64,000 nt of DNA from Tetragnatha versicolor (taxonomy: Eukaryota; Arthropoda; Arachnida; Araneae; Tetragnathidae). The number at the start of each line of letters is the position of its first letter. Position 1 is the first letter of the stretch. The stretch lies in assembly GCA_024610705.1 (NCBI GenBank), contig JANDEH010000008.1, positions 48,950,990 to 49,014,989 on the forward strand, in the 5' to 3' direction. Below, one piece after another: positions 53,898 through 64,000 of this stretch. The notes under the pieces are model-generated. The model was not told the origin of the DNA. It did not search any database and was given only the letters and a program-made list of their open reading frames with translations. A program made the position numbers and the translations under genes.

Positions 53898-55989
53898 AGG
53901 TACCTGTACCTAATATGGACACCCTAAGGAAAATGTATTTTTTTCACCCCCTTGTACAAGTCATAGGACTCCAAAAATGTATGATATTGATCCCTGGACT
54001 GTTGATCATTATTAAAATTAGCGACCTTGTAATTATTCTGGTTTAATTTCAATAATAAAAACGAAAAAAGTTTGCAAGTGTCCATATCAGGAACCACCTG
54101 TCCCTATTATGGACAGGTGGCTACTTATTGACCTTCTACACAGTGTGTATGGAAGAACCACTCTTCCAAGGGATTTTAAAGGAGAGGGGATAAAAAAAAT
54201 ATTTCCTAAAGTATTGCGGGGGAGGGAGGCACAGTAAATATCTTCCAGAACATGCACTTCGTAATATTATGTAAGGATACTAATATTAAGATTAAAAATA
54301 CATATAAACATTAATTTATTATGAATTAGCTAAATGAAATAACATAAAACAGATAATTATTTTACAAAATTCTGAATCTGAAGATTCACTTGCTGTACTT
54401 CCAATGAGGACATTGGGTGTTCATATTGGGAACAGGGCGTAGTTTTACTTAATCTTGAAATAAATAAACAAAGAAAACATTTTAAGCAATATACACAATT
54501 GCAAACGAAAATATGTTTTATCCGCTTTCTAAAACACTCCACTTTTTAATATTGGGTTGTCCCATAAGTTCTGTTACTTTTTACGAAATTTTGTCTTTGA
54601 AAATTTTTTATGAAAAACTGGTAATAGGTGGAGATTTCAAATAAAAGGGATTTTGATATATGTATATTTATGAACATAATGTGTGATTTTGGTAGTTCTC
54701 GGGATATTATTTCTTTTCAAAATGGCGGTTTGAAAAAAAGACTAAAAACGATGATTTTCGCATAATTTTTTTCTTTTGTTTAAAAAACTAGGAAGAACGC
54801 ATAATTCATGGCTAAAAAAAGTTTTACTGTATATTTGAAATGTTTAGATTACGATGTCATAGTTTCAAGATGATTCGATAAGTTTAAGGTTGGAAATTTT
54901 GGCTTTAAAACTTCATATATTGGCAATTTCACGTGTTTTTTAAAGCACGCCTATTGTTTTTCTAAGCAGCTGGTATGAAGTAATTAAAGGCAGGTGTTTT
55001 TGAACCATAATGCTTGTTAATGCATTGAATTGATGCCATTAATGCATTGAAAGTACCTTTTCATAATATCATTCAATTGATTTATTTCTAATTGCCAAGG
55101 AGTTGTTTTTATTGTAATGTTTTCGTATGAAGCGAAGAAAATTGCTTTGTTTGCTGAGCGTAAGTTCAGCGAGTGTAATTGTGATAAGCTAAAACGTTGC
55201 GCGCTTGCATTGTGCGCACTATTTTCTGAGCTTAAGTTCAGATGTAATTTAATATACTGCATATTTTGAATACTTGGGTCTTTCCTAAGCTTTTTTATTG
55301 ATTTTGATGCTTTTTTTCGTAAAAATTTCTTTGAAATGACTAACATTATTGAGGTAAGTTTTTTGCAATAGATGTTATGTTTGGGACCAAAATTTGTTTA
55401 AGTTAAACTTATCGAATTATCTTGAAACTATGACATCTTAAACTAAACATTTCAAATATATAGTAAAACTTTTTTTAGCCCTGAATTATGCGTTCTTCCT
55501 AGTTTTTTAAACAAAAGAAAAAAATTACGGCAAAATCGTCGTTTGTGGTCTTTTTTCAAACCACCATTTTGAAAAGAAATAATATCACGAGAACTACCAA
55601 AATCCCACATTATGTTCATAAATATACACATATCAAAATCCCTTTTGTTTGAAATCTCAACCTATAACCAGTTTTTCATAAAAAATTTTCAAACACGAAA
55701 CTTTGTAAAAAGTAACAGAACTTATGGGACAACCCAATATTTAAAGTAACTTTACCATATCTAATAATAATTTAAACTTAACCTGCAATTACGATCAGCA
55801 CACCATGAAAACACAAATTTCCTTCCAAATGGCGAACAGCGAGCTTTTTTGCACTTTCCAGATTAAATTATCTTTTAAACTGTTTTTCTTCAAGAACATG
55901 TAGTGCCAACTCTCGATCAAGTTTCTTACTTTTTAAGATAATAGGGATGTCCATATTGAGAGCCCTGTCCATATTGGGTACAAGTACCT
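53898..55989. mobile_element. DNA element split by a mariner-ended foldback
   Basis: Ends AGGTACCTGTACCTAATATG and inverted AGGTACTTGTACCCAATATG, flanked by TA, with subterminal TGTCCATATT words. The 1186-bp foldback at 54552-55737 lies inside. Its own remaining 0.9 kb has no readable transposase. Confidence 0.8.
54552..55737. mobile_element. Foldback element with mariner-type ends
   Basis: Ends TTGGGTTGTCCCATAAGTTC, like mariner inverted repeats, with TA on both sides. Arms of about 350 bp pair closely. The middle (54905-55385) is unpaired and holds a 109-codon minus ORF without any transposase motif. Confidence 0.88.
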
Positions 55990-56278
55990 TACATCATTTT
56001 AAAGTATTTATTTTCTCTAAATTGATGTTGGTTAATTAAGCTAGAAATAAATTAATATTTTTTACTTATACATAGGTATTTTCTAAAGCATAAGTATGCT
56101 GTAAATACGCGTTTGTATAAAAACATAGAGGACATGTTAGTTCCTCGTATGAAAAAGGGAATTTTAAGAGGCATATTCATTCTTCTGCTTTCCTAAACAA
56201 ACAAATCGTAAAAGTTGATACCCACACACAAAAAAGATTTGAATACACTTTTTCACGAAGCACGTTGCAGATACACTA

Positions 56279-56710
56279 GAGAACAGAAAGGTCTGGAATC
56301 GAGATCCATAAAAGTGCCCCATCTCGAAGAAAAGGACATAAAGCAATGACCTTTACGTCTGCTTGCAAGGTAACAATACACGATTTGTGTAAATAGTGCA
56401 CGAATTCGATTCTATTTACAGATCGCACTGGCGAAGAATATGGTGCAGTAGCAAATAAATATTTATTTCCGTATTGTGCGTTTCTGTCCAAAAGTATTAC
56501 GGATCTTTTACGATTTCCGAAGGCTTGGCGATTTTCCTTTGTTGCAAGATTTTCTAGAAGATCGTCAAATGGACTTCCGGTCAGGATTTTTTTTAGGAAT
56601 CGTGGATTGTAATTTTTTATTGTTCTGTCTATTGCTTGACTCAGCCAGATAAGTTCAAGAAGGGAAATAATAAAAGTAGGTTCGTTGGTAGACTTGAAAA
56701 TAAATTTTTT
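56279..56710 (-). CDS. Unidentified 144-codon open frame, possible exon
   Basis: From the TAA at 56711 to the TAG at 56276 the minus strand is open for 144 codons, long for DNA this AT-rich. A plausible acceptor (TTTATTTTCAAG) stands at its start. The reading has a charged middle (SPFDDLLENLATKENRQAFG) and a basic RKR site, and there is no ATG in the first half. I recognise no family. It could be an exon of a neighbouring gene or chance. Confidence 0.2.
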
Positions 56711-57300
56711 TTAAGTAGAACCAATCGATGAGTATGTGGAAATATATTCATATAATAAAGCATTTCCAATGGAATGGATATAAATAATATCGTCAGAATA
56801 TTGAGAGTTCGACAGTTGTTTCAGGTAAAGGTGATTAACGAGTACGATCGAAAAAAATTAATGGGAGAGCAAACAAGAGAAAAAAAAATTGCGGCAACAT
56901 TTAAAAGAGAAAAACAACTGAAGCACTTTTAATTGCGTTTTGAAAAATAACTGGATTATATCACAGAGAAAAAGCAAATCAGATGGTACAAAACGTTACA
57001 TTCAAATGCCATCGTATGATATAGTATAGAGGGCATCACTGCAAATGTCTATGAGATGGATGGGTGGGCAATACAATTCGCAGATCACAACTGAGTTTGG
57101 TTGTGACGTGTTCATTCAATCTGTCACTCTCGAAGGGCTATTAGAAGATTCGACTATTGTGATTCTAATTCTCGGTCTCTCGTGACGTGACAAGAGGGTC
57201 ATGAGTTGATGCGATATCCCAGCGCCAACGGGCCCTCATCACAAGGCATACCCCATACTTTTTTGATTTCCATTACTGCCTATGGCCATTGACTCTCTCT
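56711..57300. other. Upstream DNA; GC-balanced at 57040-57260
   Basis: 57040-57260 is more balanced (GTGACGTGTTCATTC, TCGTGACGTGAC) with no ORF; it may be regulatory. The rest is AT-rich. Confidence 0.35.
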
Positions 57301-57304
57301 TCTG

Positions 57305-58035
57305 TTGGGACAAGACACTCTCACAAGTATATGTTTTTCGAATTCCAAGGACTACTATACTTCACAGCAACGTTTCCTGAACCTAGTACGTCACTACGCG
57401 GAAAGAGAAAGTGAGTAAACACAAAGCCTGTAGGGTTGATAGGAGGAATTTCGGTACGCGAATCGTGATAAAAAAAGACACTATTTATACATGGGTTTAA
57501 CGAAATAATCATATTTTAAAATTGACGTTCTTTGTTTCATTCGAAATTCAGACACCGCGATGGGAACTACTTTGTTTGTTAGTGACGTAATAGGTTCAAC
57601 TTAAGTTGCTGTCTAGTATAGAATTGTTTCTCAAAAGCATAATAACGACTCATCTGGTGCTCTGCGGCTTTAAGTTCAAATGTCGATTCATTATTTAATA
57701 TTAATTTGAATTAAGTATATGTGGATATATGGAAACATTAACATAAATTTATTCGAGGGTAAAGTTGTTTTACTTTTTTAAATCGGTTATTTGGTGGAAT
57801 GCCCCCTGCTGGCAATAGTTGACGAAAAGTAAAAAGTAAAGTTTCTGATACTTTCTCAAACTCTCAAGTAAAAATTGCCTCCACTTTACTCTTTCTTACA
57901 CACACTTAAAAACATCATTTCCGAGTTATCAATTCTCCATCTACCCTACAAGACGCTCTCAGAAGTATATGTTTTTCGACTTCCAAGGACTACCAGAATT
58001 GTTCCTCAAAAGCATAGTAACGACTCATCTGTACT
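57305..58035. repeat. Local direct duplication, one copy interrupted by MITE D
   Basis: AAGTATATGTTTTTCGA, TTCCAAGGACTA and AGCATAGTAACGACTCATC-type words occur at 57325-57354 plus 57622-57660, and again contiguously at 57963-58035. The second copy shows the site without the MITE. Confidence 0.82.
57355..57621. mobile_element. MITE family D, copy 2
   Basis: 267 bp, same ends and order as 29127-29385. The uninterrupted paralogous sequence at 57990-58005 (GGACTACCAGAATTG) confirms the ends. Confidence 0.9.
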
Positions 58036-59367
58036 CCAAAAACCATATCCGATGAAAAAAAAAACGTCTCCCTCACATCTCACTTCAAGAACACCTTCCT
58101 CGAATTCATTCGCGATGTGTCTCCAACAGGAATTTCTTTGTGAAACGCGACAAAGATGCCACAAAGATACAGACATACAAACACTTCAAGAACACTCCTC
58201 TCTCAAGGCGAAAGTCACGTCTTCGCCCTCAAAGACACTGTCCCAGTGTCATCCTCCCTCGGAGACAATCGCGACAGTGTCCCTAGCGTAGAAAGAGTAG
58301 GAGCTAGAGCTCGCATCGGTTGCTAACCCTGTGTGGTGAAATGGCAATATATATAACTAACTTCCTATTATAACTGTTTTCATGAATGGTCTGTCTTAGT
58401 AAACCATAACAGGATGAGAGGTGGGAAAATTAAAAACATCGCATCTTAAGTTACAGGTTTGAATGCAAAATTATTTAAACTTAGTTACTAACTATAGTAT
58501 AAATTAACCCTTTCAGACCTAAGCTTCCCGAGATTCCCATTTAATTTTATTGAAAATTTGGTGTGTCTAGGACTGAAAAAGTTAAATATCAAATGCAGTA
58601 TACAACAAAATAATTCCTAGTCTACCCAATATTTTGGCATATTTAGGATTGAAATAGCTTGATTGTTCTGGTATACCACTTGATACTTTTAAAGTTTTAA
58701 ATATCTTCTGATATCTGCTCTAACCTAACGAATTTTCTTCCAATGTGTGCGTTCCTTTTCAGTTAAGTAAATAACACTGTAAAAAAAACAAATCAGCCAA
58801 ATTAAAAAATAAATTTAAATAATTTCAAAAATACTATAAGAGACGCTATGAAACCTTTTCCATCGAACAAGCGCTCAGGGTGTCAAGCAGGGGAGAATCC
58901 AAATTTGACTTTAAATGAGAGGTACCAGAATTTTAATAAAAACACGATATGTATAAGATGGGGGGATGGCCAAACCCGAGTCCCCCCCGAGAGTACCTTT
59001 CCCCCTTTTTGAAAATTTTCATGTTCGTCTTAATTTTATCAAGTAGTACATACATACGTCTTATTCATGCATTTTTTAAAATTATGATGTGATCCTTAAA
59101 TTTTCTGCCTTACAAGCATTTAAAGAACTTATTTAAAGCACTGCTTAAATTTTACTTAAAGTTATTAAATTAAAGATACTTATATTTCAAAAAAATTTTC
59201 TTTTGAAATGAAAAATGTAGCTTTTATAAACCTTGGATTAATTTTAACTGGATCAACCCTAGTTGAATGCAAATTATCAAATGTTTTTCTAAATTGACAA
59301 AACATTCATAATTTACAAATATTACTGTTCCTTATTACCTACTTATTACTTCCTTATTACTGTTCCT
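58036..59367. other. Upstream DNA, mixed composition
   Basis: 58036-58330 is GC-balanced with an inverted GACACTG/CAGTGTC (58224-58240) and a TTG-started ORF I do not trust. A short TTAA MITE lies at 58508-58581. The rest is AT-rich, with G/C runs at 58960-59010. Confidence 0.4.
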
Positions 59368-60240
59368 CAGGGCTCGATTTCTAAAAAAAGAGGTACCGGA
59401 ACGGTTAAGTTATTGGTATCAAAACTGGAAAAACGAATACTTTTTAATATCAAAACTTAAGCATTTATTTTCAAATTTAAATTTTTAAAAAAATTCAAAT
59501 GTGTTGTACCTAGATTAGGAAGAGTGTTCTAACTTAATTATTGAATAAGACGATGAACTCTTTATACACCTTTTTTACAGTGGGAGTGGGTTATGGTTAT
59601 ACTTTTTTCCCAACAGGGTACCTCTTGTAGGAAGCGGGACGGCTTATCATCAATGAACCATTAGTGTTGTATATTTTTCCAATTTAAGGAATATTATAAT
59701 GCGTAGGTTAAAGTCCTTAAATGGTAGAATTTCGCATCTATCATAGTTCCTTTGGTTTGTTGCAGTTGGTTGGTTGGTTTATAGCTATATAGTTGGAACC
59801 CCCATCAAATGGGGGTCAAAATCATATTTAAAAGAACAATTAAGTAAACAACCTTAAAATTAAATCACAAATATTATTATTTGCAAAAAAGATAAAAATG
59901 CATTAAATTTTTTTCAAATTGAAATATGCCTCTTTTATATTTTTTGGTAGGATTCTCACTGTCATGAACTTAATCTGAAAATAAATCTGATAAATTGAGT
60001 TCTAAGTACAAAAAGGGTATGGGTGTTCTCCCCCCGAAAAAATTTTGGAAATTTGACATTAAAAACAGGGTTTAATTCATTATAGGACTTTTGTTCGTAC
60101 ATAGAAAGGTATCCGCTGGCCTGATGAATGGGTCTCGCGGGCCGTAGTTAGGAGCCCTCTTAAATATAATATTTCCGAAATATGAATTTTCCTGATTATA
60201 ATATAATTTTCCGGACCGTTCCGGTTGAAATCGAGCCCTG
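59368..60240. mobile_element. hAT-type non-autonomous element, family H3
   Basis: Ends CAGGGCTCGATTTCTA and inverted CAGGGCTCGATTTCAA, flanked by the exact 8-bp duplication CTGTTCCT (59360-59367, 60241-60248). Subterminal CCGGAACGG words at both ends. 873 bp, no ORF of note. Confidence 0.93.
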
Positions 60241-60381
60241 CTGTTCCTTATTACTGCCTTCAATTACCTATTATTCAATGCAATAAATTTAGTTTCATTA
60301 TAATCTATAATCAGAAAGAACTAAAATTATAATATTTATTTAACTTGTGAAAAACCTATTTTTTTAAAAGCAGGTTACTAA

Positions 60382-61183
60382 CAGGGTTGGCTGGATTGGA
60401 CCCAATTGAGTTGGACCCAATGGGTTTTTTCAAAAAAACCCAAGTGAAAAAACCCACATTTTGGACCCATTTTTGGGTTTTTTCAAGAAAAATCAAGATT
60501 TTGGCAGTTCCTTCAAAATTTAATGTGCTTTTTTTTCAAAGTTTATGATATTTTTAAAATTTTAATGGGTTTTTCAAAATTTAAACTAGGTTTTAAAATT
60601 AAATGGTGTTTTTTCAATTTCAGGGAGTTTTTTTTAAAGTTAAATAGGTTCTTTCATTATTTAGTGCAGTGGGTTTTTTCATAATTGAATGGGGTTTTTT
60701 CAAAATTTAGGACGTTTAAAGTTCATACTAGATATAAAAATAAAGATGATTTTTAAAAAATTTCAGTGGGTTTTTTCAAAGTTGAATAGATTTCTTTCAA
60801 TATTGAATTGGTTTTTTCAAAGTTTAGGATATTTTTTAAATTTTAGTGGGTTTTTCAAAATTTATACAAGGTTTCAGTAAATAAGGGGTGATTTTACAAT
60901 TTCAGTGGGTTTTTTCAAAGTATAAAAACTTTGAAAAAACCCACTTATCTGTGGAAAAACTGACATTATTTTGACAGAACACATTTAACATAGAAAGAAC
61001 TCACTAAAATTTGAAAAAACCCACTTACTTTCTAGGAGAAAACCCCTTAATTTTGAAAAAAACCACACTTTTTCCGAAAAAACCCAGTTTTATATGGGTT
61101 TTTTCAGGGTTTTATTGAAAAAACCCGAAAAAACCCAACCCACTTGGGTTTTTTCAAAAAAACCCGGGTTTTTGCCAACCCTG
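60382..61183. mobile_element. hAT-type element with minisatellite interior, family H4
   Basis: Ends CAGGGTTGGCTGG and inverted CAGGGTTGGCAAAA, flanked by the exact 8-bp duplication GTTACTAA (60374-60381, 61184-61191). The interior is built of variants of AGTGGGTTTTTTCAAAATTT, with the last 250 bp in inverted orientation. Confidence 0.93.
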
Positions 61184-61191
61184 GTTACTAA

Positions 61192-61668
61192 CAAAAGAAA
61201 TATTACAGTAACATTTTCTAGTTTTTTTTAATGGAAGGATTGATTTTAGAAGTAAGGGGTTGTGGATTTTAGTAGAAATAAAAGTGGGGGGACGGATGGG
61301 TATTTTTATGAAAAGTGCCGCACTTCTAGCACTGCGTAAAACCCAAGCGAGAAAACCTCCACTATAATAGCCCCGAGCACTGTCTCAAGCAAAATTGCTC
61401 GAGTGAAAGTGAGTTTTACGTTTCTATCCTACGAGCTGACAAAAGAAGATCCGTGTTTGACCAAAAAAATGTATGCATGTTACCTTACTTTTATTTGTGT
61501 ACCATACTTATTAGTTTGCACAAAGTATTCCTTAATCTTTAAAAATACTTATTGCCATATAACAACACATCAAAGGAATTCACAGCTTCAAAAATTTTCT
61601 TTATTTGAAATTTTTTAAAACACTGCAAAAACACAAAATGTTGTAATACATATACGTCGGTTGGTTGG
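61192..61668. other. Upstream DNA, nothing recognised
   Basis: AT-rich, with a 71-codon ORF of no known family. Confidence 0.45.
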
Positions 61669-61872
61669 TTATAATCTATTCATTTAGAATTGGCGTTTGA
61701 GAAATAGTGCTTTCCCCCACGCTAGAAGCTTAACCATAGTTACGCTCTTCGCGCAGCCAATAGTAAGCCTTCTTCATCACTTTGACGAGGATAGTTGCTA
61801 TGGTTACCGATTGGTGGTAGGGGAAGGAAATATTTTCAAGCGCCACGCCAGTTCAAAATGAACAGAGTATAG
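61669..61872. mobile_element. MITE family C, copy 3
   Basis: Left ATAATCTATTCATTTAGAAT, right AAAATGAACAGAGTATAG; inner GTTACGCTC and GGAAATATTTTC words shared with 28822-29009. Its left end is slightly decayed. Confidence 0.85.
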
Positions 61873-62448
61873 TTTGCTACAAATAGGAAAGAGGCAACCA
61901 TGAGCCCTCAATTCTTCTCTTCACTCTACGACCCCAAGTCCTGCTGTCACTTTTTTGTTTCGTCCTTAGCGCATGATAGCGACCCGTTTCCGACCGCGTC
62001 TTGTCGCAGCGGCCGAAATCGCATTTTAACGATTCGAATTAAGCATCGTCCTTTTATCTTAATAGTCGGTCGTCAAGTTTCGGCCGACGCGGACCGTTCG
62101 CGGTCTTAAGTGAAGGCTTTGTGCTTTTTTAATGCTCTGTGACGACGAGATCGAGCACGGCTTAAGTGACATCCCGGGATAGAAAAAAAAACTTGAATGA
62201 ATGAATGAATGAAATAGTTCCTCTATTAAGGGTGAAGATTTACTATGCCGCACTTAGTTTTATTCAAATGGAGGTTTTGTGGGTGAATCTGATTGTGTGA
62301 GATTGCGTTCCCTTTCAGCATTTAATTTTTTTTCTTTTTTTCATACGTAAGCAGAGTTAAACAACTCGGATTTGATCTTTATGATAATAAACTAATTTTG
62401 TATGCTAAACTGACCTTATTTAGAAATCTAATGTTATCATCCCCAGGC
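61873..62448. other. Upstream DNA with a GC-balanced patch
   Basis: 61890-62170 has many CpGs (GACCGCGTCTTGTCGCAGCG) and short ORFs on both strands without known domains; (GAAT)n at 62193-62212. Confidence 0.4.
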
Positions 62449-62850
62449 TTAAGGGAACGTACCCATACTACGTGACCCATTTTTTACTATTTTTGACTCC
62501 CTCCCGCCCCTTGGTGACCATCCGTAGTATATGCCAAGACCCCCTCCCCCTCTAGTTTTCACGTAGTAAATCATAAATACGGTTTTCAATCATTTTTTTG
62601 CAAACAGAAAGTTTGAAAAACTTAATTTGGCTTGATTTGTAAAATTTTAATAAATAAGTTGGCTTAATTTGTCTTAATTTGGCTAATTTCACTAATTAAT
62701 TTGGCTTAATTTTGTCGTAATGACTAGAGAAAATTGATTACGTGACAAAACTCTAAGCCCCCTCCTCCCCCCTGTGACCAAGCGTGGTGTTTTGAAGACC
62801 CCCCCTCCCTCCTCTGAACGGGTCACGCAGTATGGGTACGTTCCCTAAGC
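62449..62850. mobile_element. 402-bp foldback element
   Basis: CTTAAGGGAACGTACCCATA..TGACCC at the left is inverted at the right (one base shorter). C-rich inner pieces (CCCCCTCC) and GTAGTA words follow. No ORF. Confidence 0.85.
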
Positions 62851-63271
62851 TTCTATATCTGTTTTTCCTTTATGGTTTGGTGCTAAAAGAACATCTGTAT
62901 TTTCACCTGTAAAACTCATTTATAATTAGTTTATAAAATTTGAAGAAAACTAATATTTGTAAAGAAAAGCAATTAATCCGTATTAAAGAACAAAAACAAT
63001 CCTTTTAACATCACAGTAACTTTCATATTAAAGATAAAGACAATTACGAAACATTATAAGACATAGACTATCTATTAGACAGTCAAAATCTTATCGACAG
63101 CTTGCGTGTTCCGAATGTTAAAGATACTTCGTAAAAATCTTCCCATTTTGGCAGTAAATTCTAAACGTTTTTTAAAGAAAACGTTTTTTAAAGAGTAGAT
63201 ACTGTTTTACTCTCTCACTTCAAACTTTTATAAAAGGTCTAGATTTTTTCCAAATATGACTCTAAAGTTAA

Positions 63272-63686
63272 CCCTTTATCAACTGACGGTATACTTACAA
63301 GTCCCACCAACTTAAGAATATATCATCCTTATACTGACGATTCTTTGCAGGAATACTCTTTCAGTTTTACTCTTCCAAGATAAAATACGGCACGGGTTCT
63401 ATGATGAGTATTTTAGCGGGAAAAGCGAATAGATTGTTGAAGTTGCGCTTTCAGCTGTCATTTTGATCGGATTCCCATCATTGTAATTTTTGTTCCCTCA
63501 AAAGTAGTTAGTAAGTCAAAAAGAAAAAGTATTGTTTTTTAAAACTTAAAACTGCGATAAAAAAGCCATGTTTTTTTTGTATTGTGGGACTATTTTAGCA
63601 CTCTGTGTACTGACAGTACTCAAAAGTATCAATTTATTTAATTAGCTCTAGCGGATTGAATTTGCCTAAGATCCATTTTATTTATA
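63272..63686. mobile_element. piggyBac-like MITE (TTAA-CCCTTTA family), copy 3, interrupted
   Basis: TTAA then CCCTTTATCAACTGACGG, collinear with the copies at 41470 and 48100 until the GATCCATTTTATTTA segment, where a CAGGGTGTATC element has inserted at TA. The right end would lie outside the window. Confidence 0.85.
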
Positions 63687-64000
63687 CAGGGTGTATCTGA
63701 AATGGTGCAACAAACTTTTAGGGATGATAGTACTCATCAAGACGAACAAGAATCGGCATAGAAAGGGGGGTCCCAGACCAAATCCAGTTTCACGTAAATA
63801 CAATCAATATTAAACGCTTGAGATCCTGTTAAAGTTTGTTTTTTGCGTGCGCTAACAGCTGTTCTGGAAAAAGCTCTAAAAAACTGCTTGCGCACCCAAA
63901 AAACAAACTTTAAAAGGATCTCAAGCGTTTAATATTGATTGTATTTACGTGAAACTTTGGACTTAAGGGTTTTCAACTATGATCTTTCAGATTATCAAAT
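63687..64000. mobile_element. Foldback element with CAGGGTGTATC end, cut by the window
   Basis: Starts after TA; the piece TTTCACGTAAATACAATCAA..AAACAAACTTTAA is inverted between 63788 and 63952 around a short loop at about 63853. The right end is outside the window. Confidence 0.82.

Noticed and set aside
55017..55346. Mariner transposase inside the mariner-ended foldback
   Set aside because: The 109-codon frame lacks any DDE/D or helix-turn-helix wording; kept only as a finding about captured sequence.
57875..58291. 138-codon plus-strand ORF
   Set aside because: TTG start, Ser/Thr/Leu-rich low-complexity reading, and overlap with the local duplication; no domain or splice context.
1..64000. 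tRNA, rRNA, CRISPR arrays, operons, viral genes
   Set aside because: No B-box/acceptor pairing, direct-repeat/spacer pattern, bacterial gene layout or viral coding sequence was found on either strand.

Overview
The window is arthropod nuclear DNA: AT-rich, intron-rich and crowded with small DNA transposons. Two protein-coding loci are clear. One is a spliced SLC6 monoamine transporter on the minus strand. The other is a tandem pair of intronless gustatory-receptor-like genes on the plus strand, lying inside intron 4 of the transporter. The species cannot be fixed from sequence alone; an insect or a chelicerate is the best guess.

Transporter: eleven exons were assembled by hand from 42352 down to 4193. 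Every junction has GT/AG borders and keeps the reading frame, giving 559 codons (TM1 to TM11). TM12, the C-terminal tail and the stop were not found and probably lie past the left edge. The protein has the TM1 aspartate of biogenic-amine carriers and is closest in wording to DAT/NET-type transporters (dopamine or octopamine). Introns 3, 4 and 9 are large; intron 10 is almost entirely one MITE.

Nested receptors: a unit of about 3 kb was duplicated head to tail (about 19590-24360 and 24361-27420). Each unit has one intact receptor of about 395 codons. Unit 1 later took two hAT-type insertions, and unit 2 keeps the empty sites, so their target duplications can be read directly.

Mobile DNA: hAT-type elements with exact 8-bp target duplications (1458-2955, 21674-22164, 22719-24302, 38937-39284, 59368-60240, 60382-61183); long foldback elements flanked by TA (6011-6765, 43647-44387, the 3.1-kb nested palindrome 42404-45523, a mariner-ended foldback 54552-55737); pogo-like remnants that still carry pieces of a transposase C-terminus (9624-11044, 52704-53638); TTAA-flanked piggyBac-like MITEs; and several foldback MITEs.

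Upstream of the transporter (42.4-64 kb) no gene could be established. A 144-codon open frame at 56279-56710 and some GC-richer islands are the only candidates. No RNA gene, CRISPR array or prokaryotic feature was seen. No undescribed biological system is established here; the strongest leads are the nested receptor pair, the long inverted repeats and the exon-fragment duplication at 28.7 kb.
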